From positions 1 through 24,669 of the forward strand of contig CAJULM010000041.1 in NCBI GenBank assembly GCA_910587285.1: DNA of 24,669 nucleotides, written 5' to 3'. Below are positions 1 through 7,409 of the stretch, piece after piece. Made by a program: the position numbers and the translations under genes. Numbering within the stretch: position 1 is the first letter of the stretch; each line of letters opens with the position of its first letter. This DNA comes from an uncultured Oscillospiraceae bacterium (lineage in GTDB: Bacteria; Bacillota; Clostridia; Oscillospirales; Oscillospiraceae). Below the pieces are notes generated by a model, which did not search any database, was not told where the DNA came from, and saw only the letters and a program-made list of their open reading frames with translations.

Positions 1-29
1 TGGAGTTCAGACGTGTGCTCTTCCGATCT
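1..29 (+). other. Illumina TruSeq adapter remnant (assembly artefact)
   Basis: Bases 1-29 agree exactly with the last 29 bases of the standard Illumina TruSeq read-2 adapter, ending in GCTCTTCCGATCT. Genomic sequence begins at base 30, inside uvrC. This is technical sequence left at a contig end and should be trimmed. Any ORF starting here is an artefact. Confidence 0.97.
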
Positions 30-833
30 AAAGCAGCTCTTGGCCTCCCCTCGGTGGTAGCCCACCACGTCCGTGTCCGCCAGGGACCCGGCCACCGCCT
101 TCTGCCGCTTGGACAACAGCTGGATGGAACGGATCCGGTCCCGCAGCTGGGCGGCCTTTTCAAAGCGCAGCTCCGCCGCCGCCAGCTCCATCTCGTCGGT
201 GAGCTCGCCCACCACCTCGTCCAGCCGCCCCTCCAGCAGCCGTACCGCCTGGTCGGCGGAGCGTTTGTACTGACTTTGGTCCATCTCAGGCCGGCAGTAG
301 CCGTCGCATACGCCCATATGAAAGTTGAGACAGGGGCGCTCCCGGCCGATGTCCTTGGGAAATCTCCGGCGGCAGGCGGGCAGGCGCAGAGCCTCTCGCA
401 GCGCGTCGATGATGCCCTGGCTGGCCCCCCGGCTCCCATAGGGCCCGAAGTACCGCGCCCCGTCCTCCTCCACCCTGGAGGCCAGGGAAAACCGGGGATA
501 ATCCCCCGGCGACAGCCGGATATAGGGGTAGCCCTTGCTGTCCTTGAGCAGAATATTGTAGCGGGGCTGGTGGCGCTTGATGAGGGAGCACTCCAGCACC
601 AGGGCCTCGAACTCGGACTGGACCACGATCACGTCGAAGTGGTCGATCTGGCTGACCATGGCGCGGGTTTTCTCATTGTGGCGGGATTGGTCCTGGAAAT
701 ACTGGCTCACCCGGTTTTTCAGCGCCTTGGCCTTGCCCACGTAGATGACCTCACTGGCCGAATTCTGCATGATATACACGCCCGGCTTCAAGGGCAGGGC
801 GTGGGCCTTGTCCCGCAGTTCCTCGAATGTCAA
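30..833 (-). CDS. uvrC: UvrABC excinuclease subunit C, N-terminal part (cut by contig end)
   Basis: UvrC makes the 3' and 5' incisions around bulky DNA lesions in nucleotide excision repair, acting with UvrA and UvrB in the cytoplasm. About 268 codons are present of a family length near 600. The GIY-YIG nuclease domain is at the N-terminus (GVYIM at residues 18-22, VIYVGKAKALKNR at 29-41), then a cysteine-containing stretch, and a UVR helix near residues 205-240 (RFEKAAQLRDRIR) that contacts UvrB. The C-terminal endonuclease and HhH domains lie beyond the contig edge. The chosen start is TTG at 831-833, giving LTFEELRDKAHALP; a GGGGGT ribosome binding site lies a few bases upstream, and a GTG three codons earlier is an alternative. 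Identity is certain; only the start is open. Confidence 0.95.
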
Positions 834-1207
834 TGAGACCACCCCCAAACCGTCAAATCAACCACAAAGCGTAACCCCATCCGCTCAGGCGCGGGCTGTG
901 GGCCTGCCAGCCTACGCTCGCGCTTCGTCCTTGTCACGCTCCGATTTGGCGCATTGCGGGGCGGCTTCACTCCGATTCGGGTAAAACCCGCCTCCGCTGC
1001 GCGGCGGCTGGGCTTTTCCCCTCACTCCGCTCCATCCGCCCCTATGCGCCTATCGTCGCGCTTCTTTCCTGCCACGCTGCGAAGCGGCCAGGGCGTTCGG
1101 TCGCTTTCCCTCCGTCTCGGCCCGGTCTGCGGGCGGCTGCGCCGCCCTCCGCTCGGCCTCGCTCCGGTCCAAGCTCCCTCACTGTCCGCTTCGTCGCGCT
1201 TCCTACG
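834..1207. other. Gene-free spacer between uvrC and ptsH with hairpin repeats
   Basis: No credible gene was found here; the short frames have no family features or ribosome binding sites. The stretch is GC-rich and full of inverted repeats. It contains the hairpin element at 961-1039. A second, degenerate unit starts near 1110 with CTCCGTCTC, a 9-mer also found at 10917-10925 in the other element copy, and continues into a perfect 7-base-arm hairpin at 1131-1147 (GGGCGGC, loop TGC, GCCGCCC). An 11-mer, CGTCGCGCTTC, occurs twice (1054-1064, 1192-1202). No convincing promoter for uvrC was recognised. Confidence 0.6.
931..1039. repeat. Dispersed hairpin element, copy 1
   Basis: This is the first of two related intergenic elements. 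TTGTCACGCT (931-940) is followed, 20 bases later, by a 79-base core (961-1039) that aligns without gaps to 10908-10986; by eye about 59 of 79 positions agree. At the centre is a 35-base hairpin (983-1017) with ends AAAACCC and GGGCTTTT, inner arms GCCTCCGC/GCGGCGGC and loop TGC. The right flank ends in CGCTCCATCCGC, identical in both copies. The element lies in the spacer between uvrC and ptsH. It could be a REP- or MITE-like repeat or a structured transcript end; it encodes nothing recognisable. Confidence 0.75.
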
Positions 1208-1236
1208 AAAAAAGCGCCGCTTTCAGCGGCGCTTTT
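1208..1236 (-). terminator. Rho-independent terminator of ptsH
   Basis: A perfect 12-base stem (AAAAGCGCCGCT, loop of 3, AGCGGCGCTTTT) lies 15 bases past the ptsH stop. On the minus strand it ends in six T residues (1208-1213), the classic intrinsic terminator form. Confidence 0.92.
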
Positions 1237-1251
1237 CAAGATTTCGCTGGA

Positions 1252-1515
1252 TTACTCGGTAAACTCGGAATTGATCAGCTCCACCAGGGCGCTGATGGCG
1301 GCCTCCTCGTCGGCGCCGTCGGCAATGAGATTGATCGCCGTACCCTTCACGATACCCAGGGACAGAACTCCTAACAGGCTCTTGGCGTTGACGCGGCGGT
1401 CGTCCTTCTCCACCCAGATGGAGCTTTTGAACTCGTTGGCCTTTTGAATAAAAAACGTAGCGGGACGGGCGTGCAGACCGACCTGGTTATTTACCGTAGT
1501 CTCTTTCATAAACAT
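1252..1515 (-). CDS. ptsH: Phosphocarrier protein HPr
   Basis: HPr passes phosphate from enzyme I to the sugar-specific EIIA proteins of the phosphotransferase system; in Firmicutes its Ser46-phosphorylated form also drives carbon catabolite repression with CcpA. The 87-residue product has the family length. The active-site histidine is His15 in GLHARPATF, and the HPr kinase site is Ser46 in NAKSLLGVLSLG, both at canonical numbering when translation begins at the first ATG (MFMKETT). GGAGGG lies 8 bases upstream of that ATG, supporting it over the ATG two codons later. Presence of His15 excludes Crh. The gene is monocistronic: it has its own promoter and terminator, and no ptsI is adjacent. 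Confidence 0.96.
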   Translation of the reverse strand: MFMKETTVNNQVGLHARPATFFIQKANEFKSSIWVEKDDRRVNAKSLLGVLSLGIVKGTAINLIADGADEEAAISALVELINSEFTE

Positions 1516-1599
1516 GAGCGATTCCCTCCATCAAAAAGTTTCAGCACCGGGCAGCTCATGCCGCCTGCCCGCCCTCATACCGAATCTTTACATGGTGAT

Positions 1600-1629
1600 A
1601 GAATACCAAATTTAGCCCCTAAACGTCAA
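1600..1629 (-). promoter_or_regulatory. Predicted sigma-A promoter of ptsH
   Basis: On the minus strand, TTGACG (1624-1629) and TATTCT (1600-1605) are 18 bases apart, close to the housekeeping consensus. The expected start of transcription is about 75-80 bases upstream of the ptsH ATG. The segment is clearly more AT-rich than its surroundings. No catabolite-response element was recognised. Confidence 0.75.
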
Positions 1630-1752
1630 GAGCATTTTCACCAAAAATCACGGCGTCCATTCATTAAAACCGCCCAGAAGTCACCAGTGGGGTGCACGAC
1701 CTCACGGCCGCCGTCGCCCCGTCCTCACGGCGCGGCGGCTTGGACGCGGTTG

Positions 1753-4134
1753 CTATTTTAACGTGGCTACCGTCACGCCGTCCTCCCCCTCGCCGTACAC
1801 GCCGGGGCGGTACTCCTTCACATAGCGGCTCTTTTTCAGGTGGTCCCGAACCGCTTTTCTCAGCGCCCCGGTGCCCTTGCCGTGGATGATGGTCACCGTC
1901 TCCAGCTTGCCCATGAGGGCGTTGTCCAAAAACAGGTCCACCGCGCCCAGCGCCTCATCCACCATCATGCCCCGCAGGTCCAGCTCCGCCTTGGCGGCAG
2001 CCGCCCGGAAGGGCCGGGATACCGCCGTCCGCTGTTTGTCCTTCGCGCTCTGCTTTTTCCGGGCGGTGACATCCTCCAACACCCGCACCTCGCTCTGCTT
2101 TGCCTTCAGCTTCAGGATGCCCGCCTGGAGCTGGAGGGTGCCGTCCTTGTTCACCCCGACGACCTCCGCCTGGGTGCCCATTTTGGTCAGCTCCACCGTG
2201 TCTCCTATCACCGCGTCCCGGGTGGGCGGCGGGGGCGGCAGGTCTTCCTTCCGGCCGCCCAGGGCGGCGTCCGCTTCGTTGAGCTTTCGGCGCAGCTGGG
2301 CCCGCTGCTCGTTGTCGTCCACCCATTCCCGGGCCTGCTCCTGGCGGCGGCGCATCTCGTTGAGCTCCTTGAATGTCTCGTCGGCGGCGTCCCTGGCCTG
2401 CTCGATGATGGCCCTGGCCTCCGCCTGGGCCTTCTCGGTGGCCTTCCGCCGCTCCTCCTCAATGCGCTGGCGGTACTGCTCCGCCTGGGCGCGGGCCTCC
2501 TCCATCTCCCGGCGCAGCTTTGCCGCCTGCTCCTTCTCCTTCTCCATGGCCTGGCGCTGGAGGTCCAGCTGACTGAGCACGTCCTCAAAGCGCACGTTCT
2601 CCGCGTCGATGCGGTCGGCGGCCTTTTGGATGATATAGTCGGGCAGGCCCAGCCGCCGGGAGATGGCAAAGGCGTTGGACTTGCCCGGAATGCCGATGAG
2701 CACCCGGTAGGTGGGCGCCAGGGTCTCCACGTCAAACTCACAGGAGGCGTTCTCCACCCCAGCGGTGGTCATGGCGTACACCTTCAGCTCGGCGTAGTGG
2801 GTGGTGGCGGCCACCCGAGCGCCCATGGCCCGGGCCGACTCGATGATGGCGGCGGCCAGGGCCGCGCCCTCCACCGGGTCGGTGCCCGCCCCCAGCTCGT
2901 CGAACAGAATCAGCGTCTCGTCGTCCGCCTGCTCCAGAATGGCCACGATGTTGGTCATGTGGGAGGAGAAGGTGGACAGGGACTGGTCGATGGACTGCTC
3001 GTCCCCGATGTCCGCCAGCACAGAGGAGCACACCTTTATCATGGAGCCGTCGGCGGCGGGGATGTGCAGCCCGCACTGGGCCATGAGGGTGAGCAGGCCC
3101 AGCGTCTTCAGCGTCACCGTCTTGCCGCCGGTGTTGGGGCCGGTGATCACCAGGGTGTCGAAGCTCCCGCCCAGGGCCAGGTCGTTACGCACGGCGGTCT
3201 TGGCGTCCAGCAGGGGGTGCCGGGCCTTTCGCAGCTCAATGCGGTCCCCCAAGGCGGGCTCCATGGCCCCCATGGCGGAGGACAGCTTGGCCCGGGCGAA
3301 GATGCAGTCCAGAGACACCAGGGTCTGATAATCGTCCTCAATGCTCTCCTTGAAGCCCGCGCAGTCGGCGGACAGCTCGGCCAAAATGCGTTCAATCTCC
3401 TTCTGCTCCTTCACCTGGAGCTCCCGCAGCTCGTTGTTGGCGTTCACCACCCCCATGGGCTCAATGAAGAAGGTCCCGCCCGAGCCGGACACGTCGTGGA
3501 CCAGGCCGGGGATGTCGTTTTTGTGCTCGCTTTTCACGGGCACCACATACCGCCCTCCCCGCATGGTGATGATGGCGTCCTGCAAATATTTGGACTGGTT
3601 GGAGGAGATGAGCCGGTTGAGCACATCCCGCACCTTGCCCGCCGCCGCCCGGATGTGCCGGCGGATGTCGGCCAGCTCGGAGGAAGCGGAGTCGGCGATC
3701 TCCTCCTCGCTGAGAATGGAGCCGGTGATCTTGTCCTCCAAAAAGCGGTTGGCGGTGAGGCTCTCAAAATAGCCGTCCAGCACAGTCCGCACCTCGCCGT
3801 TCCCGGCGCCGTACTCGTGGACGTTCCGGGCGCAGCGCAGCACCTGGGCGATGTCCAGCAGTTCCCTGGTGTTCAGCGCTCCCCCCCGGTCCGCCCGCTG
3901 CAGGGCCGCCGCCACCGGACGCACTCCGGACAGGGAGGGCGTGCCGTGCTTCACCAGCAGGTCAAAGGCGGCGGAAGTCTGCTTTTGCAGGCGGCTCACG
4001 TCGCTGGAAACGCCGGTAGGCCGCAGCGCCAGGCAGCGCTCCTTCCCCTCCTCCGTCACCGCCTCCCCCGCCAGCAGGCCCAGCACCCGGGGCAGCTCCA
4101 GGGTTTCCATGGATTTTTCAAATAATGGCGTCAT
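1753..4134 (-). CDS. mutS2: Endonuclease MutS2 (MutS-like ATPase with Smr domain)
   Basis: MutS2 is a MutS paralogue without the mismatch-recognition domain. Known members bind branched DNA to limit recombination, and in Bacillus one also acts on collided ribosomes. The product is about 793 residues, the usual length. A helical core/lever region occupies the first 300 residues, then the ATPase: Walker A GPNTGGKT near 332-339 and Walker B LILFDELGAGTDP near 408-420. A long charged coiled coil rich in Glu, Gln and Arg follows (about 510-620), then a KOW-like segment and the C-terminal Smr nuclease domain (LDLRGMMVDEA and HGKGTGALR). The start is ATG 4132-4134, with GAGGAT 8 bases upstream; an ATG two codons earlier has unsuitable spacing. 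It is the last gene of the yqfC-to-mutS2 train, 34 bases after recO. No U-tailed terminator follows it. Confidence 0.95.
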   Translation of the reverse strand: MTPLFEKSMETLELPRVLGLLAGEAVTEEGKERCLALRPTGVSSDVSRLQKQTSAAFDLLVKHGTPSLSGVRPVAAALQRADRGGALNTRELLDIAQVLRCARNVHEYGAGNGEVRTVLDGYFESLTANRFLEDKITGSILSEEEIADSASSELADIRRHIRAAAGKVRDVLNRLISSNQSKYLQDAIITMRGGRYVVPVKSEHKNDIPGLVHDVSGSGGTFFIEPMGVVNANNELRELQVKEQKEIERILAELSADCAGFKESIEDDYQTLVSLDCIFARAKLSSAMGAMEPALGDRIELRKARHPLLDAKTAVRNDLALGGSFDTLVITGPNTGGKTVTLKTLGLLTLMAQCGLHIPAADGSMIKVCSSVLADIGDEQSIDQSLSTFSSHMTNIVAILEQADDETLILFDELGAGTDPVEGAALAAAIIESARAMGARVAATTHYAELKVYAMTTAGVENASCEFDVETLAPTYRVLIGIPGKSNAFAISRRLGLPDYIIQKAADRIDAENVRFEDVLSQLDLQRQAMEKEKEQAAKLRREMEEARAQAEQYRQRIEEERRKATEKAQAEARAIIEQARDAADETFKELNEMRRRQEQAREWVDDNEQRAQLRRKLNEADAALGGRKEDLPPPPPTRDAVIGDTVELTKMGTQAEVVGVNKDGTLQLQAGILKLKAKQSEVRVLEDVTARKKQSAKDKQRTAVSRPFRAAAAKAELDLRGMMVDEALGAVDLFLDNALMGKLETVTIIHGKGTGALRKAVRDHLKKSRYVKEYRPGVYGEGEDGVTVATLK

Positions 4135-4168
4135 AATCATATCCTCAATTTCATGTAAACGTATTTCG

Positions 4169-4936
4169 TCAGTTTGGGACCGACGGCCTCCACAGGGTCT
4201 GCTTGTAAAAGTCCAGCGTGCGGAAGCCCCGCTCCAGCCGCGTCATGAGATAGGCCTCCGATGCCTCGCTCAGCCGCTTCATCCCCTCCTCGTCCAGCCG
4301 GAAGGACAGCAGCCGCTTTCGCGGGCCCCAGACGATGTGCCGCAGGGCGGCCAGCGCCGCAGGGCTCAGGGGCATGGATACCCCCTCCGCCAGCTTGTTC
4401 CGGCACCCGGCGCAGTGGACGGTCCCCTCTCCCAAGTGGATGTGGGGGACCTGAGGCTGTTCCCGCAGACACACCCCGCACTGCTCAATCTGGGGCTCGT
4501 ATCCCGCCAGGGCCATGGAGCGCCACTCAAAGGCGGCCTTCACCTGGGACGCAGGCAGGTCCAGCTTGTCCAGCGCGTGCAGACAGTTCAGCGTCACCGC
4601 CAGCAGCCCCGGATCAGGCTGGCCCTCCTCGGACAATGCCTCCGTCACTTCGGCAAAGTAGCTGGCCAGAGCGATTTTGCTCAGATCCTCCCTCACCCCG
4701 TCGAACAGCCGCTCCGAGGCAGTCTCCTTCACCGACCACATCCCCCGAAACTCGTATAAGGTAAACTCTCCCCAGGCCAGCAGCTGGCAGGCGGCGGCAA
4801 TGGGGCTGTCCTTTTTCCGGCAGCCCCGGGCGGACACAGTGAGCCGGCCCTCCCGCTCGGTGAGGAGGGTCAGGATTTTATCCGATTCCTTGTAGTTCAC
4901 CTCACGCAGCACAAGGGCGTTGGTGGTCATATGCAT
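4169..4936 (-). CDS. recO: DNA repair protein RecO
   Basis: RecO anneals single strands and, with RecR, loads RecA on SSB-coated DNA in the RecFOR gap-repair pathway. The 255-residue product fits the family. It has an N-terminal OB fold (NALVLREVNYKESDKILTLL near residues 6-25), a helical middle, and a four-cysteine zinc site at C153/C156 and C175/C178 (CGVC, CAGC). The start chosen is the middle of three clustered ATGs (4934-4936, MHMTTNALV), because AGGAG sits 7 bases upstream; the outer ones would have spacings of 1 and 13. The open frame runs further upstream, but that part overlaps the yqzL-like gene and has no family similarity. recO lies between the yqzL-like gene and mutS2, as in other Firmicutes. 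Confidence 0.95.
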   Translation of the reverse strand: MHMTTNALVLREVNYKESDKILTLLTEREGRLTVSARGCRKKDSPIAAACQLLAWGEFTLYEFRGMWSVKETASERLFDGVREDLSKIALASYFAEVTEALSEEGQPDPGLLAVTLNCLHALDKLDLPASQVKAAFEWRSMALAGYEPQIEQCGVCLREQPQVPHIHLGEGTVHCAGCRNKLAEGVSMPLSPAALAALRHIVWGPRKRLLSFRLDEEGMKRLSEASEAYLMTRLERGFRTLDFYKQTLWRPSVPN

Positions 4937-4970
4937 AATCATGCTCCTATGTACGGCCCCAGCGGGCCGT

Positions 4971-5168
4971 TTAGTAAAATCCCCACGGGCCGCCGGGCTT
5001 CTCCCCCGGCAGGCGGGTGCGCGGACCGGCCTGGGGCCCGAACAGCTCCCAGCCGGGCACCGGGTCCATCCCGAAGGGCTCCTGCCCCCCATTTTTTCCA
5101 TCCCGGCTCATCAGCCACGCCTCAGGCATCCCCGTCGTCCAAAACAGGTCCCAATATTTTGTGTCCAT
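4971..5168 (-). CDS. yqzL: YqzL-like small protein
   Basis: This is a 65-codon gene directly upstream of recO. Its N-terminus MDTKYWDLFWTTGMPEAWLM follows the pattern of the small YqzL family (W-x-LF-x-TG-x-x-x-A-x-L), which occupies the same position between era and recO in many Firmicutes. Function is unknown. A perfect AGGAGG lies 7 bases before the ATG at 5166-5168, so translation is well supported. Family members as I recall them are about 45-50 residues; here an extra Gly/Pro-rich tail (about residues 28-65) follows the recognisable core. The stop is 34 bases from the recO start, so the genes are probably co-transcribed. Assignment rests on the short motif plus position. Confidence 0.72.
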   Translation of the reverse strand: MDTKYWDLFWTTGMPEAWLMSRDGKNGGQEPFGMDPVPGWELFGPQAGPRTRLPGEKPGGPWGFY

Positions 5169-5243
5169 TGCCGTCCCTCCTGTCCATAGCTTTAGCATGA
5201 ACCGGACTGCGGCGATTATGTCAGGGAAATTTTGTTTATGCGC

Positions 5244-5798
5244 TCACCCCACCAAGGGCTTTACCATGAAAAGAAAATCCGCATAGCTCCCGTCCCGGTA
5301 TTTCATGGCCCGCGGGATGGTCCCCACCGTCTCAAACCCCAGCTTTCGGTACAGCGCGAGGGCCGGGGCGTTGGCGGACACCACCTCCAGCTCCGCCTGC
5401 TCGTACCCGGCGGCCTTCGCCGCCCCCAGCAGCTCCCCCAGCAGGACGGACCCAATGCCCAGCCCCCAAAAGCTTTGGTAGAGCGTGATGTCCACACTGC
5501 ACCGGTGGCGCAGGCGGCTCTCGGCAGCATTCGCGTACACAACCGCTACGCCCGCCAGCTCCCCGTCTACCTCCGCCAGCAGGCGCAGCCGGTCGGGGGC
5601 GGCGTTCCACCGTTCAATCCGTCTGATCTCATCCTCCGGCGTTCTGTGGATATCCTCCGGCCCATAGCACAGGTAGGGCGTCTCGCCGCTGGTCGCTTTT
5701 TTATAGCGCGCTATCCGCTCCCCGTCCGCCCTCTCCGGGCGGCGGATGATGCAGGACTTTCCGTTTTTCAGCGTTACCCGCTTTGCTGTGTACTCCAT
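5244..5798 (-). CDS. GNAT family N-acetyltransferase
   Basis: This gene encodes a 184-residue acetyl-CoA-dependent acyltransferase of the GNAT fold with unknown substrate. The acetyl-CoA loop reads SFWGLGIGSVLLGELL (about residues 120-135), preceded by strand beta4 (CSVDITLY) and followed by AELEVVSANAPALALYRKLGFETVGTIPRAMKY, the usual motif B with Asn and the YRKLGF signature. The start is ATG 5796-5798, with GGAGGGG 5 bases upstream; the open frame extends to 5900, but that part lies inside the preceding gene. It begins one base after the nucleotidyltransferase stop, so translation is likely coupled. The N-terminal ADGERIARYKKATSGETPYL resembles ribosomal-protein or amino-acid acetyltransferases, but the substrate cannot be read from sequence. 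Confidence 0.85.
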   Translation of the reverse strand: MEYTAKRVTLKNGKSCIIRRPERADGERIARYKKATSGETPYLCYGPEDIHRTPEDEIRRIERWNAAPDRLRLLAEVDGELAGVAVVYANAAESRLRHRCSVDITLYQSFWGLGIGSVLLGELLGAAKAAGYEQAELEVVSANAPALALYRKLGFETVGTIPRAMKYRDGSYADFLFMVKPLVG

Positions 5799-5799
5799 G

Positions 5800-6471
5800 T
5801 CAGCCCCTCCATTCCGCCGCTTCCGCCATGGCCGCGGAACTCCAGCGAAGCAGCCGGGCGAACACATCCTCCAACGGCTCCCCCGTGGGGGACAAGCCAT
5901 AGGCCAAAATTTCCCCCTCGTCCCCGTCCAGCAGGGGCAGCAGGTCCCGTTTTGCCCGCACGCTTTTCCCCGTGCGCAGCTCGTACAGGGCCCGCAGGGT
6001 AAAAAACGCCCCCTTGTGGGCCTCCTTCAAGAATCCGGGACAATCCTCCCGGGCGGCGTACAGGTAGGTGTGGACTGCGGCGTGGTAAATCCCCGACGCG
6101 CCCACGGCGGCGGCCTGGGCCAAATCTCCCCGGCCCATCGCCGGTATCAAGCCGTCCAGCGACCCGTGAACCGCCCGCGTATCCTGCACCAGCGACAGCA
6201 GGTCAAACTTTGGCCAACGCTTCAACTCCTCCGCGCCGCACAGAAAGCCACAGGCCTTGTCCCCCTCCGGCATGGCGGACACGACAGCGCGGTAAGCGTC
6301 CAGGTCTACAAGTGTCACCCAATCCAGCACCGTCACCACGTCGATGTCGCTGTCCTCATTGGCCTCCCCCCGGCCATAGCTTCCCTGGAGGCCCAGGAAC
6401 AGCAGCCGGGGGCCGAACTGCTTTTTCAGCTTTCCGGCCAGCCCGTCCATCCAGCTTTCGATGCTCACCAT
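5800..6471 (-). CDS. Nucleotidyltransferase-domain protein (Pol beta / MNT type)
   Basis: The product of 223 residues has an N-terminal Pol-beta-like nucleotidyltransferase domain. The motif GSYGRGEANEDSDIDVV (residues 30-46) gives the Gly-Ser turn and two metal-binding aspartates, D42 and D44; a likely third acidic residue is in KFDLLSL. The C-terminal half is helical, compatible with a substrate-binding or HEPN-like bundle. Related folds include aminoglycoside adenylyltransferases and MNT antitoxins; no specific substrate can be assigned. ATG 6469-6471 is 3 bases after the era stop, and GAGGA within the end of era serves as ribosome binding site. It is coupled to the GNAT gene downstream (1-base gap). 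This pair is not a normal part of the era-recO operon. Confidence 0.85.
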   Translation of the reverse strand: MVSIESWMDGLAGKLKKQFGPRLLFLGLQGSYGRGEANEDSDIDVVTVLDWVTLVDLDAYRAVVSAMPEGDKACGFLCGAEELKRWPKFDLLSLVQDTRAVHGSLDGLIPAMGRGDLAQAAAVGASGIYHAAVHTYLYAAREDCPGFLKEAHKGAFFTLRALYELRTGKSVRAKRDLLPLLDGDEGEILAYGLSPTGEPLEDVFARLLRWSSAAMAEAAEWRG

Positions 6472-6474
6472 GGC

Positions 6475-7368
6475 TCAGTCCTCCGTGTACCCGAAGTTCT
6501 GGATGGCTGCGGGATTATCACGCCAGTTTTCCTTCACCTTCACCCACGTCTCCAAATACACCTTGGCCCCCATGAAGGCCTCCATATCCTGCCGGGCCTG
6601 GGTGCTGATCTTTTTCAGCATGGCCCCGCCCTTGCCGATGATAATCCCCTTGTGGGAGGCCTTCTCACAGTAGATGGTCACGTGGCAGTCGATGATATCG
6701 TTGTCCCGCTGGGAGAATTTCGTCACCTCCACCGCCGTGCCGTGGGGAATCTCCTGGTCCAGCTCCCGCAGCAGCTTCTCCCGGACGATCTCCGCCATGA
6801 TCTGCCGCTCGGGCTGGTCGGTCACCGCCCCGTCGGGGAACAGCTGGGGCCCCTCGGGCAGCCAGCCGCCCAGCACCTCCAAAAGCTCGTCCACACCCTC
6901 CCCGGTCTTGGCCGAGATGGGCACCACCGCGTTCCAGTCGTGAGCCGCGCCGTACGCCGCCATCACCGAGAGCAGCTTCTCCTTCTCCACCGTGTCGATT
7001 TTGTTGATAACCAAAGCGGCGGGGGCGCCCAGGGCCTTGATGCGGTCGATGAGCTCCTGCTCCGGCTTACCGATGTAGTCCACCGGCTCCACCAGCAGCA
7101 TCACCCCGTCCACGTCGGCCACACTCTGGCGCACCACCTTCACCATGTAGTCGCCTAAGCGGGTGCGGGCCTTGTGCAGCCCCGGCGTGTCCACAAACAC
7201 GAACTGGCTGTCCCCCCGGTTGAGAACGGCGCAGATGCGGTTGCGGGTGGTCTGGGGCTTGGGGGAGACGATGGCCACCTTCTCCCCCGCCAGGGTGTTG
7301 GTCAGCGTGGACTTGCCCACGTTGGGCCGTCCGCAGATGGTGATGATACCTGATTTTTTGATGTTCAT
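6475..7368 (-). CDS. era: GTPase Era
   Basis: Era is an essential GTPase that binds 16S rRNA near its 3' end during 30S ribosome maturation. The 297-residue product has G1 GRPNVGKS (13-20), the switch region with PQTTRNRI (38-45), G3 DTPG (60-63), G4 NKID (122-125) and G5 ISAKTGEG, then a C-terminal KH domain with GIIIGKGGAMLKKI. The start is ATG 7366-7368 (MNIKKSGIITICG), with GAGGATC upstream at proper spacing. The frame is open much further upstream, to 7779, but that part is antisense-quality low-complexity Gly/Arg sequence inside the lipoprotein gene, so it is not coding. It is 41 bases downstream of the lipoprotein gene and 3 bases upstream of the nucleotidyltransferase gene. Confidence 0.97.
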   Translation of the reverse strand: MNIKKSGIITICGRPNVGKSTLTNTLAGEKVAIVSPKPQTTRNRICAVLNRGDSQFVFVDTPGLHKARTRLGDYMVKVVRQSVADVDGVMLLVEPVDYIGKPEQELIDRIKALGAPAALVINKIDTVEKEKLLSVMAAYGAAHDWNAVVPISAKTGEGVDELLEVLGGWLPEGPQLFPDGAVTDQPERQIMAEIVREKLLRELDQEIPHGTAVEVTKFSQRDNDIIDCHVTIYCEKASHKGIIIGKGGAMLKKISTQARQDMEAFMGAKVYLETWVKVKENWRDNPAAIQNFGYTED

Positions 7369-7409
7369 TAGATGATCCTCAACTTTCTTGAGCATTTTAG
7401 TAAGTATGC

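Noticed and set aside
1690..1752. Hairpin GCCGCCG/CGGCGGC after mutS2 as a terminator
   Set aside because: The arms pair on the minus strand but no T run follows, so a Rho-independent terminator is not supported.
1840..4125. A 761-codon plus-strand open frame opposite mutS2
   Set aside because: It is antisense to a full-length, motif-complete MutS2, shows biased low-complexity composition and has no family features; long shadow frames are expected at this GC content. The same holds for the plus-strand frames opposite era (5746-7158), rpoD (14149-15456) and the beta-helix gene (19107-21920).
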